A stretch of 64,000 nucleotides of DNA from Actinokineospora globicatena. Lineage in GTDB: Bacteria > Actinomycetota > Actinomycetes > Mycobacteriales > Pseudonocardiaceae. Of the stretch, positions 17,603-25,036 are shown one piece after another (the stretch's first letter is position 1; each line of letters begins with the position of its first letter). The notes under the pieces were generated by a model. That model made no database searches. It had not been told where the DNA came from and saw only the letters and a program-made list of their open reading frames with translations. A program made the translations under genes and the position numbers. The stretch spans positions 1-64,000 of the forward strand of contig NZ_JAMTCR010000006.1 of assembly GCF_024171945.1 (NCBI RefSeq). The letters run 5' to 3'.

Positions 17603-18429
17603 CCGAGGAGGAACCCGCGGTCGCGGTGAGCGGTCGGTTCACCGTGCGGCTGTCGAACTTCGAGGGCCCGTTCGACCTGCTGCTGCAGCTGATCTCCCAG
17701 CACCAGATGGACGTCACCGAGGTGGCGCTGCACCGGGTCACCGACGACTTCATCGCCCACATCCGCTCGCTCGGCGACGACTGGAGCCTGGACGAGACCA
17801 CCGAGTTCCTGGTCGTCGCCGCCACCCTGCTCGACCTCAAGGCCGCCCGGCTGCTGCCCGCCGGTGACGTCGAGGACGAGGAGGACCTGGCGCTGCTGGA
17901 GGCCCGCGACCTGCTCTTCGCCCGGCTGCTGCAGTACCGGGCCTACAAGCAGGTCGCCGCGCTGTTCAGCGAGCTGGAGGCCGGGGCGCTGCGCCGCTAC
18001 CCGAGGTCGGTGGCGCTGGAGGACCGCTTCCAGGAGCTGCTGCCGGAGGTCATGATCGGCGTCGACCCGCAGCGCTTCGCCGCCATCGCGGTCGCGGTGT
18101 TCCGGCCCAAGCCGCCGCCGGTGGTCTCGCTCGACCACCTGCACATGGGGCGGGTGTCGGTCCGCGAGACCGCGGCGCTGCTGCGGGTCCGGCTGGCGGA
18201 ACTGGGCAAGGCGAGCTTCGCCGAGCTGGTCGCCGACTGCGAGCACACCATCGAGGTGGTGGCCCGGTTCCTGGCGCTGCTGGAGCTCTACCGCGAGGCG
18301 ACCGTGCTCTTCGAACAGGTCGACCCGCTGGGGGAACTGCACGTGGAGTGGACCGGTGGGCCGCTGACCGAGGCTGAGGCCGGGGTCGAGGCGGCGCCGG
18401 TGGGCACCGAGGACGAGGACTATGGCTGA
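17599..18429 (+). CDS. scpA: segregation and condensation protein A
   Basis: A 276-residue kleisin that bridges the SMC heads. The N-terminal kleisin domain is typical: VRLSNFEGPFDLLLQLISQH and DETTEFLVVAATLLDLKAAR. The C-terminal winged helix includes VSVRETAALLRVRLAELGK. The order parA-like, scpA, scpB, rluB matches Rv1708-Rv1711. Start GTG 17599 overlaps the upstream stop, and its stop overlaps scpB by eight bases. Confidence 0.94.
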   Translation: MTEEEPAVAVSGRFTVRLSNFEGPFDLLLQLISQHQMDVTEVALHRVTDDFIAHIRSLGDDWSLDETTEFLVVAATLLDLKAARLLPAGDVEDEEDLALLEARDLLFARLLQYRAYKQVAALFSELEAGALRRYPRSVALEDRFQELLPEVMIGVDPQRFAAIAVAVFRPKPPPVVSLDHLHMGRVSVRETAALLRVRLAELGKASFAELVADCEHTIEVVARFLALLELYREATVLFEQVDPLGELHVEWTGGPLTEAEAGVEAAPVGTEDEDYG

Positions 18430-19285
18430 CGACCTGGCTGACGACAACTTGGCTGGCACTGACCTGGGCACGACCGCTCCCGACCCGGCGGCCGACGGGG
18501 CACCTGGTGACGTGACCCGTGACGGCGATGACGCGGCTCCGGGTGCTGAGCCGCTCGACGGTGATGTGGAGCCGTTGGGGGGTGGCGCGGGCGCGGTGGA
18601 CGACGGCGTCGACGCGGCCGGGACCGACGCCGCCGGTGTGACCGTGGACTCAGCCGACGGCGCCGCTGTGGTCGCCGCCGAGGCCGCCGCCGAGCCGGAC
18701 ACCGACGACCTGGTGCAGACCGGGACCGGGTTCCCCGACCTCACCGAGGACGCCGACCTCGACGCCGCGCTGGAGGCCGTGCTGCTCGTCGTCGACTCGC
18801 CCGCAGAGACGGAACTGCTGGCCACAGCGACCGACCAGCCCGTCCGGCGGGTGCGGGAGGCACTGCGGCGGATCGCGGCCCGCTACACCGAGCAGGGCAG
18901 CGGGATCGACCTGCGCCGGGTCGGGGAGGGGTGGCGGCTGTTCACCCGCGACCGGTTCGCGCCGGTCGTGGAGAAGCTGTTGCTCGACGGGCAACGGGCC
19001 AAGCTCACCAGGGCCGCTTTGGAGACACTGGCCGTCATCGCCTACCGTCAGCCAGTGACCCGGTCCCGGGTCGCCGCGGTGCGCGGGGTGAACGTCGACG
19101 GCGTCATCCGCACCCTGGTGGTGCGCGGGCTGATCGAGGAGACCGGGACCGATCCCGAGACCGGTGGGATCCTGTACCGCACGACCGAGTTGTTCCTGGA
19201 GCGGTTGGGGCTGTCCTCGCTGGAGGACCTGCCCCCGATCGCCCCGTTGCTGCCAGAAGTGGATGCGATCGACGATGTCAACTAG
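18422..19285 (+). CDS. scpB: segregation and condensation protein B
   Basis: A 287-residue ScpB, partner of the ScpA kleisin. The conserved tandem winged helices lie at residues about 115-280 (LEAVLLVVDSPAETELLA; GWRLFTRDRFAPVVEKLLLD; ALETLAVIAYRQPVTRSRV; RGVNVDGVIRTLVVRGLIEE). The first 105 residues are a very acidic, Ala/Gly/Asp-rich disordered extension without known role. ATG 18422 lies inside the scpA end; a shorter start near residue 100 would still give a full ScpB domain. Confidence 0.93.
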   Translation: MADDLADDNLAGTDLGTTAPDPAADGAPGDVTRDGDDAAPGAEPLDGDVEPLGGGAGAVDDGVDAAGTDAAGVTVDSADGAAVVAAEAAAEPDTDDLVQTGTGFPDLTEDADLDAALEAVLLVVDSPAETELLATATDQPVRRVREALRRIAARYTEQGSGIDLRRVGEGWRLFTRDRFAPVVEKLLLDGQRAKLTRAALETLAVIAYRQPVTRSRVAAVRGVNVDGVIRTLVVRGLIEETGTDPETGGILYRTTELFLERLGLSSLEDLPPIAPLLPEVDAIDDVN

Positions 19286-20012
19286 CCCCCAGGGCATCCG
19301 GCTCCAGAAGGTCCTCTCCAGCGCCGGTATCGCCTCCCGCCGCGCCGCCGAGGACCTCATCGACCAGGGGCGGGTCAGCGTCGACGGCGAGATCGTGCGC
19401 GAGCAGGGCAAGCGCGTGGACCCCGACGCCGTGGTCATCCACGTCGACGGCGTGCGCGTCGTGGTCCGCGAGGACCGCGTCTACCTCGCCCTGAACAAGC
19501 CGAGCGGTGTGCACAGCACCATGGAGGACGACCGCCGCCGCCCGTGCGTCGGCGACTACATCCGCGACCGCGCCGACCGCCTCTTCCACGTCGGCAGGCT
19601 CGACGCCGACACCGAGGGCCTGCTGCTGTTCACCAACGACGGCGACCTCGCGCACCGCCTCATGCACCCGTCGTTCCAGGTCCTCAAGACCTACCTCGCC
19701 GAGGTCCACGGCCCCGTCGCCCGCGACGTCGGCAGGCGCCTGCGCGACGGCGTCACCCTCGACGACGGCCCCGCCCGCGCCGACTCCTTCCGCCTGGTCG
19801 ACAGCTACGCGGGCAAGGCCCTCGTCGAGGTCGTCCTGCACGAGGGCCGCAAGCACATCGTCCGCCGCATGCTCGAGGAGGTCGGCCACCCCGTCCTCAA
19901 ACTCGTCCGCACCCAGATCGCCGACGTCCGCCTCGGCAACCAGCGCCCCGGCTCCATGCGCGCCCTCAACCGCACCGAGGTAGGCGCCCTCTACACCGCC
20001 GTGGACATGTAG
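19275..20012 (+). CDS. rluB: RluB/RsuA-family rRNA pseudouridine synthase
   Basis: A 245-residue enzyme isomerising uridine in 23S rRNA. The N-terminal S4 domain (RLQKVLSSAGIASRRAAEDL) is followed by the catalytic motif VGRLDADTEGLLLFTNDG with catalytic D110. KTYLAEVHG and EGRKHIVRRMLEEVGHPV are further family motifs. Start ATG 19275 overlaps the scpB stop by 11 bases. It matches Rv1711. In mycobacteria cmk and der follow; here they do not. The 217 bases after it (20013-20229) show no feature I can name. Confidence 0.94.
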   Translation: MSTSPQGIRLQKVLSSAGIASRRAAEDLIDQGRVSVDGEIVREQGKRVDPDAVVIHVDGVRVVVREDRVYLALNKPSGVHSTMEDDRRRPCVGDYIRDRADRLFHVGRLDADTEGLLLFTNDGDLAHRLMHPSFQVLKTYLAEVHGPVARDVGRRLRDGVTLDDGPARADSFRLVDSYAGKALVEVVLHEGRKHIVRRMLEEVGHPVLKLVRTQIADVRLGNQRPGSMRALNRTEVGALYTAVDM

Positions 20013-20229
20013 GTCTCCTGCACTGGTCCACGGCCCGCCTTGCGTTTGGTTCACCTCGCGCTTGGCCCACGCCGTGTTCGGCAGGTTCCACGGTCGTGAC
20101 CAGAGTTCGATGCGCTCGGCCCGCACCGTGTTCCGCGCGCGAGCGCTCGGGGCGTGCTGTGGTCGGGTGGTGACGGACGGTGTGGGAACGGTGTCGGGGT
20201 GTCGGTGGGGCACGGCATGATCTCCGGGT

Positions 20230-20796
20230 ATGACCGACGAGGCGTTCTGGCAGTTGATCGGGCGGGCGGTGGAGCAGCCTGGGGACCGGGATGAGCGCGC
20301 GGAGTGGGTGACCGAGGAGTTGACGCGGTTGCCGGTGGCCGGGGTGGTGGAGTTCGCGCGGCGGTTGGCTGTGGTGTGCGGGGCGGCGGACACGTGGACG
20401 ATGTGGGCCGCGGCTCGGGTGGTGGCGGACGGGTGTTCTGCTGAGGGGTTCCGGTCGTTCCAGCTGTGGTTGTTGACGTTGGGGCGGGTGGTGTTCGAGC
20501 GGGCGGTGGTGGACCCGGACAGCCTGGCCGAGGTGGCGCAGGTGCGGGCGTTGGCGGCCAGGCCGATGCGGGAGTGGTCCGATCAGGACTGGCCGGAGTG
20601 GGAGAGCCTGGACTTCGCCGCGCACGAGGCGCACCAGGAGGTGACCGGCGAGGAGTTCGGGCTGGAGCGGCTCGGGTTGGCCGTCGCGGCGTCGCGGCCG
20701 GGGGCCGATGCGTGGGACATCGCCGACGAGGACGAGGTGGCGGTGCGGCTGCCGCGACTGTCCGCGCTGTTCGCCGACCGGCACGCGACCGCCTGA
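20230..20796 (+). CDS. DUF4240 protein
   Basis: A 188-residue protein starting MTDEAFWQLIGRAV, the hallmark of DUF4240, with ARRLAVVCGAADTWTMWAAA and SFQLWLLTLGRVVFERAV in the middle. The family is common in actinobacteria and has no known function. It appears monocistronic. Length and composition are normal. Confidence 0.82.
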   Translation: MTDEAFWQLIGRAVEQPGDRDERAEWVTEELTRLPVAGVVEFARRLAVVCGAADTWTMWAAARVVADGCSAEGFRSFQLWLLTLGRVVFERAVVDPDSLAEVAQVRALAARPMREWSDQDWPEWESLDFAAHEAHQEVTGEEFGLERLGLAVAASRPGADAWDIADEDEVAVRLPRLSALFADRHATA

Positions 20797-20834
20797 GGGA
20801 ACGAAACGGGCAGCGGACTTGTTACCGTGGTGTG

Positions 20835-21308
20835 GTGAACGTCGAGGTGACCCCGCTGCCGGGGATCGGAACCCGCCATGACTTCGTGTCCAGGACCGGG
20901 CGCCGGATCGGTGTGATCACGCACCGGGACGGCCACTTCGACCTGGTCGTGTCCCGCCACGACGACCCGGACTCCTGCGTGGCCTCCATCCCGCTGACCG
21001 TGGAGGAGTCCGCCGCGCTGGCGAACCTGCTCGGCGCGCCGAACCTGGTCGCCCAGCTGCGCGACCAGGCGCCCGGGGTGAGCACCCGGCAGCTGCCGAT
21101 CGCGCCGAACTCGCCGTACGACGGCCGCACCCTCGGGGACACCGCGCTGCGCACCAGGACCGCCGTGTCGGTGGTCGCGGTGGTGCGCGCGGGCACCGTG
21201 CACCCGTCGCCGCAGCCCGACTTCGCGCTCGGCGGTGGTGACTTGTTAGTCACGGTCGGCACGGCGGATGGCCTGGCCAAGGCCACCGAAGTCCTCGAAC
21301 GCGGCTGA
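20835..21308 (+). CDS. TrkA-C regulatory subunit of a K+/H+ antiporter
   Basis: A 157-residue soluble protein. The N-terminal part (VEVTPLPGIGTRHDFVSRTG) and the C-terminal TrkA-C (RCK_C) domain (residues about 75-155, RTRTAVSVVAVVRAG ... LGGGDLLVTVGTADGLAKAT) match the KhtT-type regulator of monovalent cation efflux. It lies 14 bases before the antiporter gene and probably gates it from the cytoplasm through bound nucleotide. GTG 20835 was chosen as the start that keeps the family N-terminus. Confidence 0.87.
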   Translation: MNVEVTPLPGIGTRHDFVSRTGRRIGVITHRDGHFDLVVSRHDDPDSCVASIPLTVEESAALANLLGAPNLVAQLRDQAPGVSTRQLPIAPNSPYDGRTLGDTALRTRTAVSVVAVVRAGTVHPSPQPDFALGGGDLLVTVGTADGLAKATEVLERG

Positions 21309-21322
21309 GCGGGGCAAGGCAC

Positions 21323-22507
21323 TTGCACGATTCCTCCATCTCGTTGATCGAGCTGGGCGCTGTCTTCTTCGGGCTGGGTGTGCTCGGACGGCTGGCCTGG
21401 CGCATCGGTGTGTCCCCGATCCCGCTCTACCTCATCGGCGGCCTGGCCTTCGGCGCGGGCGGGTTGGTGCCTTTAGAAGGCATCGAGGGGTTCACCGAGA
21501 TCTCCAGCGAGATCGGCGTGGTGCTGCTGTTGCTGCTGCTCGGCCTGGAGTACTCGGCCGCGGAGCTGGTGACGGGGCTGAAGCGGTCGTGGGTGGCCGG
21601 TCTCGTGGACATCGCGCTCAACGCGCTGCCCGGCGCCGCGGTCGCGCTGTGGCTCGGGTGGGGCCCGGTCGGCGCGCTGGCGATGGCCGGGGTCACCTAC
21701 ATCTCGTCGTCGGGCATCGTGGCGAAGGTGCTCAACGACCTGGGTCGGCTGGGCAACCGGGAGACCCCGGTCGTGCTGTCGATCCTGGTCTTCGAGGACC
21801 TGGCGATGGCCGTCTACCTGCCGATCCTGACCGCGCTGCTGGCGGGCGCGACGCTGCTCGGCGGGCTCACCGCGGTCGGCGTCGCCTTGGTCGCGGTCAC
21901 CGTCGTCCTCGTGGTCGCGCTGCGCTTCGGCCGCTACGTCTCGGTGCTCGTGGACAGTCCCGAGCCCGAGGTGTTCCTGTTGCGAGTGCTGGGTGCGGCG
22001 TTGCTCGTCGCCGGGCTCGCGTCGCAACTGCAGGTGTCCGCCGCCGTCGGTGCGTTCCTGTTGGGCATCGCCATCTCGGGGTCGACCGCGGAGAACGCCA
22101 CCAAGCTGCTCGAACCGCTGCGCGACCTGTTCGCCGCGATGTTCTTCGTGGTGTTCGGCCTCAACACCGACCCGCGCAGCATCCCGCCGGTGCTGGGCTT
22201 CGCGGTGGCGCTGGCCGTGGTGACCACGGCGACCAAGATCGGCACCGGCTGGTTCGCCGCGAGCAGGCAGGGCATCGCCACCCTGGGCAAGGCGCGGGCG
22301 GGCGCCGCGCTGGTGGCCAGGGGCGAGTTCTCCATCGTCATCGCCGGGCTGGCGGTCAGCGCGGGCGCCGTCGACAGCCAACTCGCGGCCCTGGCCACCG
22401 CCTACGTGCTGCTGATGGCCATCCTCGGCCCCGTCGCCGCGCGCGTCGTCGAGCCGGTCACCCGGCTGTTCCTGCCCAAGCCCAAGCCCAAGCCCGCCGC
22501 GGCCTAG
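21323..22507 (+). CDS. CPA2 cation:proton antiporter
   Basis: A 394-residue membrane antiporter of the CPA2/KefB-KhtU type with about 12 transmembrane helices. Conserved segments are GVVLLLLLLGLEYSAAELV (helix 3), YISSSGIVAKVLNDLGRLGN (helix 5) and the FAAMFFVVFGLNTDP helix. The likely function is K+/H+ or Na+/H+ exchange, controlled by the TrkA-C subunit encoded just upstream. The start is TTG 21323; no better start lies upstream of the first helix. The TAG stop codon lies inside the CTAG that borders a MITE-like element. Confidence 0.88.
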   Translation: MHDSSISLIELGAVFFGLGVLGRLAWRIGVSPIPLYLIGGLAFGAGGLVPLEGIEGFTEISSEIGVVLLLLLLGLEYSAAELVTGLKRSWVAGLVDIALNALPGAAVALWLGWGPVGALAMAGVTYISSSGIVAKVLNDLGRLGNRETPVVLSILVFEDLAMAVYLPILTALLAGATLLGGLTAVGVALVAVTVVLVVALRFGRYVSVLVDSPEPEVFLLRVLGAALLVAGLASQLQVSAAVGAFLLGIAISGSTAENATKLLEPLRDLFAAMFFVVFGLNTDPRSIPPVLGFAVALAVVTTATKIGTGWFAASRQGIATLGKARAGAALVARGEFSIVIAGLAVSAGAVDSQLAALATAYVLLMAILGPVAARVVEPVTRLFLPKPKPKPAAA

Positions 22508-22671
22508 GCGCTGTCCTGCAAGTCCGGCACGCGCTATCCGCGCCCGCGCGGCCCCTGGCCGCACGGCCGGAAAACCCGAGTACAACCCGGTACGGGCGGC
22601 TTCCCGTCCGCGCACCCAGGAACCACGCGGATCACGAATCCCACCCACCGGACTTACAGGACAGCGCCTAG
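22504..22671. mobile_element. MITE-like element with 24-bp terminal inverted repeats
   Basis: The 168-base segment begins CTAGGCGCTGTCCTGCAAGT and ends with its inverted copy, ACTTACAGGACAGCGCCTAG. The arms 22504-22527 and 22648-22671 match at 23 of 24 positions. Both ends carry CTAG, which fits the C(T/A)AG target duplication of the IS5 group, and actinomycete IS5-type elements have similar ...CTGTCC... ends. There is no transposase or other reading frame, so this would be a non-autonomous copy. The left CTAG contains the antiporter stop codon, and the right end touches the stop codon of the convergent DUF1015 gene. The alternative is a long-loop bidirectional terminator. Confidence 0.65.
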
Positions 22672-23832
22672 TCACCGGTCCAGGTCCGCCAGGAGCAGCC
22701 CGCTGCGCGGCTTCGGTGTGAAGTAGGTGCTCTTGCGCGGCATCCGCCCACCGGCGGCGTGCACGGCGAGCACCTGTGCGAGCGGAACCGGCGCCAATCG
22801 CAACACAGCGTCCACTTCGACATCGGGCGCGCGACCGTCGGGCAGCGGTCGCACGTGGGTCCCCTCCGGATCAAGCCGCAGCGCGTCGTGCAACAGCAGC
22901 GTCTCGACCTGCGCGTGGTCGATGGCGGTCGACGGCGGCAACTCCACGCACAGGGTCCGGCCGTGCGTCTCGACGACCACCGATCCCGGGTGCTCCGGCG
23001 GGGTCGCGGCTGGCACCTCGCGCACGTCGAGACCGACCGCGCGCCAAGCGGTGGCCAGGGAGTCGGCGTCGTGCCCGGTGCCGGTGATGACCCGGTGGTA
23101 GCCGCCGATGCGCAGCCCAGGACCGGCGGTGACGAGCGCCAGCAACCCGCCCAGGTCCGCGGCGGCGGCCGCGGCGACCCGGTGGTTGCCGTCGGCGACC
23201 ATCAACGGCCGCGCCGCGATCACCGCCAGCACGGCGTCCTGGACCGGGCCGGGACCGAGCAGCCACACCCGGTGCCTGCGCCCCGCGCTGTCCACTGTGG
23301 AGATCGCGGGCGCCCCGGCCGCCGCGATGGCCTGGTCGACGGTGTCGGTGAGCACCTGCCCGTCGACGACCGGGATCAGCAGCGCGGCACTGGTGGCGCA
23401 CCCGAGTCCGGTGAGGACGGCGGCGCGCTCGGCCACGACCTCCGGGTAGACCTGTTCGCTGTGGCGGACCCACGACACGCCGTCCGCGCCCACCGCCGCC
23501 GGGTCGACCAGGCAGAGCACCCCGGTGGCCGACCCGTCCGGACCGTCCACCCGGTAGGGCGCGATCACGTCGGCCACCGGCCGGTACGCGGTGCGGGTCA
23601 GCTCCCGCAGGGTCCGGCGCGCGTCAGCGAGGACGTCGAGCAGGTCCCGGTTCGCGGCCAGCGCGGCGGGCGTGCGGTGCGGGTGCTGCACGGCCAGCAG
23701 CGATCCCCGGGTCCCCGGCCGCGCCAGGGCCGCCACCACCCGGTCGGCGTCCGCGAACTCGTCGACGTCCGGCCCGGGCACCTCGCCGCGGACCACCCAC
23801 CCCCGCCTGATCGGGCGGACCCATTCGGTCAT
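22672..23832 (-). CDS. DUF1015 protein
   Basis: A 386-residue protein of the DUF1015 family. Family hallmarks are HPHRTPAALAANRDLLDVLA, VWLLGPGPV, the HxxH-like MVADGNHRVAAAAA and the C-terminal GGRMPRKSTYFTPKPRSGLL. The family occurs in most bacteria with no established reaction. ATG 23832 opens the usual N-terminus (MTEWVRPIRRGWVVRG). Its TGA stop abuts the MITE-like element. Confidence 0.85.
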   Translation of the reverse strand: MTEWVRPIRRGWVVRGEVPGPDVDEFADADRVVAALARPGTRGSLLAVQHPHRTPAALAANRDLLDVLADARRTLRELTRTAYRPVADVIAPYRVDGPDGSATGVLCLVDPAAVGADGVSWVRHSEQVYPEVVAERAAVLTGLGCATSAALLIPVVDGQVLTDTVDQAIAAAGAPAISTVDSAGRRHRVWLLGPGPVQDAVLAVIAARPLMVADGNHRVAAAAAADLGGLLALVTAGPGLRIGGYHRVITGTGHDADSLATAWRAVGLDVREVPAATPPEHPGSVVVETHGRTLCVELPPSTAIDHAQVETLLLHDALRLDPEGTHVRPLPDGRAPDVEVDAVLRLAPVPLAQVLAVHAAGGRMPRKSTYFTPKPRSGLLLADLDR

Positions 23833-23872
23833 GCCCGCTATCGTGCCCCACGGTTGATCAGCTCCGCCAAGG

Positions 23873-24289
23873 TCACGCCGCCTGGACCAGGATGTAGACC
23901 ACGGTCGCACCACCCTCGGTGACGAACCGGACAGAACGCCGCACGTCGGTGTCCTGCGGGGACACCCCGGTCGCGGGATCCGGGTGCCAATCCGCGTCGG
24001 CGTCACTGGCTGGGTTGCGGAACGCCCCTTGCACGGCCGTGGGCTCGCCCAACCCGTTGTCCCGCCGGAACCGCTCCTCCGACCCAACCCGCACCCGGGC
24101 GGAGAGGTGCCACTCCTGGAAGTACGAGTACCACCCCGCCACCAACTCATCGCCCGCCGCGAACCCCAGATCCGACACCTTGGCAACCTCATCCAACGAC
24201 ACCGCACGCGGCGGATCACCCAGCGTCACCCGCTCACCGGCCCCACACCCGGCCACCAGCACCACGACGACCACCCACCACATCCGCAT
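23873..24289 (-). CDS. putative lipoprotein
   Basis: A 138-residue exported protein. The N-terminus MRMWWVVVVVLVAGCGAG is a lipoprotein signal peptide with lipobox VAGC, so Cys15 would be lipidated and the protein anchored outside the membrane. The rest is soluble and mixed alpha/beta (VAGWYSYFQEWHLSARVRVG, SVRFVTEGGATVVYILVQAA). I recognise no family. It lies between DUF1015 and a methyltransferase gene on the same strand. Confidence 0.75.
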   Translation of the reverse strand: MRMWWVVVVVLVAGCGAGERVTLGDPPRAVSLDEVAKVSDLGFAAGDELVAGWYSYFQEWHLSARVRVGSEERFRRDNGLGEPTAVQGAFRNPASDADADWHPDPATGVSPQDTDVRRSVRFVTEGGATVVYILVQAA

Positions 24290-24325
24290 ACCCGGTGGGA
24301 CACCCCCACACGGTGGTCGGTTCCC

Positions 24326-24949
24326 TCACCCACCTCGGAAGACGGGCTTACTCCCCACAACCCCGTGCACAAGCGGCCCGAACCGGATCACCTCGACCTC
24401 GCCGAAGCCCGCGTCCGCTAGAGCCATCGCGACCGTGCTGATGTTGTTCGCCGCCAAGCCAACCGCGCCCGGTCCGCGCCCCAGGTAACCCAGGTTCGGG
24501 CGCAACTCGACGATGAGGACCTTGCCGCCGGGACGCAACGTAGTGAAGGCCCGCTTGAGGATCTCCGGGCGGTGGGCGCTGGGGAAGTCGTAGTAGGCGA
24601 GGCACGAGACCACCGCGTCGACGGAGCCCGCTGGCGCCTGGTACTCCTCGGCGGCAGCGACGACGAACCTGCAGTTCGCCCCCGCCTGGCTCGCCGCGTG
24701 CCGAACCATGGCGGGGGAGGTGTCGACCCCGACCGCGTGGCCGCCCGGCCCGCACACCTCACCGGCGAGCGCGGTCAGGATTCCCGGGCCGCACCCCAGG
24801 TCGAGAACCGCGTGCCCGGGCCGCACTCCGGCGACATCCAGCATCGACCGGTAGCAGCGTCGGCGGCGACCGAGGAACACCGCCGCGGAGAAGAATCGGT
24901 ACACCTCCGGATAGGCGTAGGGGTCCACTACCCACCGCTTCACGACCAC
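24326..24949 (-). CDS. class I SAM-dependent methyltransferase
   Basis: A 207-residue methyltransferase. The SAM-binding motif is AVLDLGCGPGILTALAGEV. The acidic loop is VGVDTSPAMVRHAA, followed by VDAVVSCLAYYDFPSAHRPE and the late motif TTLRPGGKVLIVELRP. Its class resembles UbiE or small-molecule methyltransferases; the substrate is not evident. I chose GTG 24949 because GGAG lies eight bases before it and the protein then starts near VVVKRWVVDPYAYPEV; an upstream extension to 25051 would run into the NACHT promoter. It diverges from the NACHT gene. Confidence 0.82.
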   Translation of the reverse strand: MVVKRWVVDPYAYPEVYRFFSAAVFLGRRRRCYRSMLDVAGVRPGHAVLDLGCGPGILTALAGEVCGPGGHAVGVDTSPAMVRHAASQAGANCRFVVAAAEEYQAPAGSVDAVVSCLAYYDFPSAHRPEILKRAFTTLRPGGKVLIVELRPNLGYLGRGPGAVGLAANNISTVAMALADAGFGEVEVIRFGPLVHGVVGSKPVFRGG

Positions 24950-25036
24950 GCGCTGATCTCCGTTGCCCTCGGGTGCTCCCGCGCCGATGGTAAGATCATT
25001 CCCGCTGGCGACCACTGGTCCTGGAGGCACACCTGC

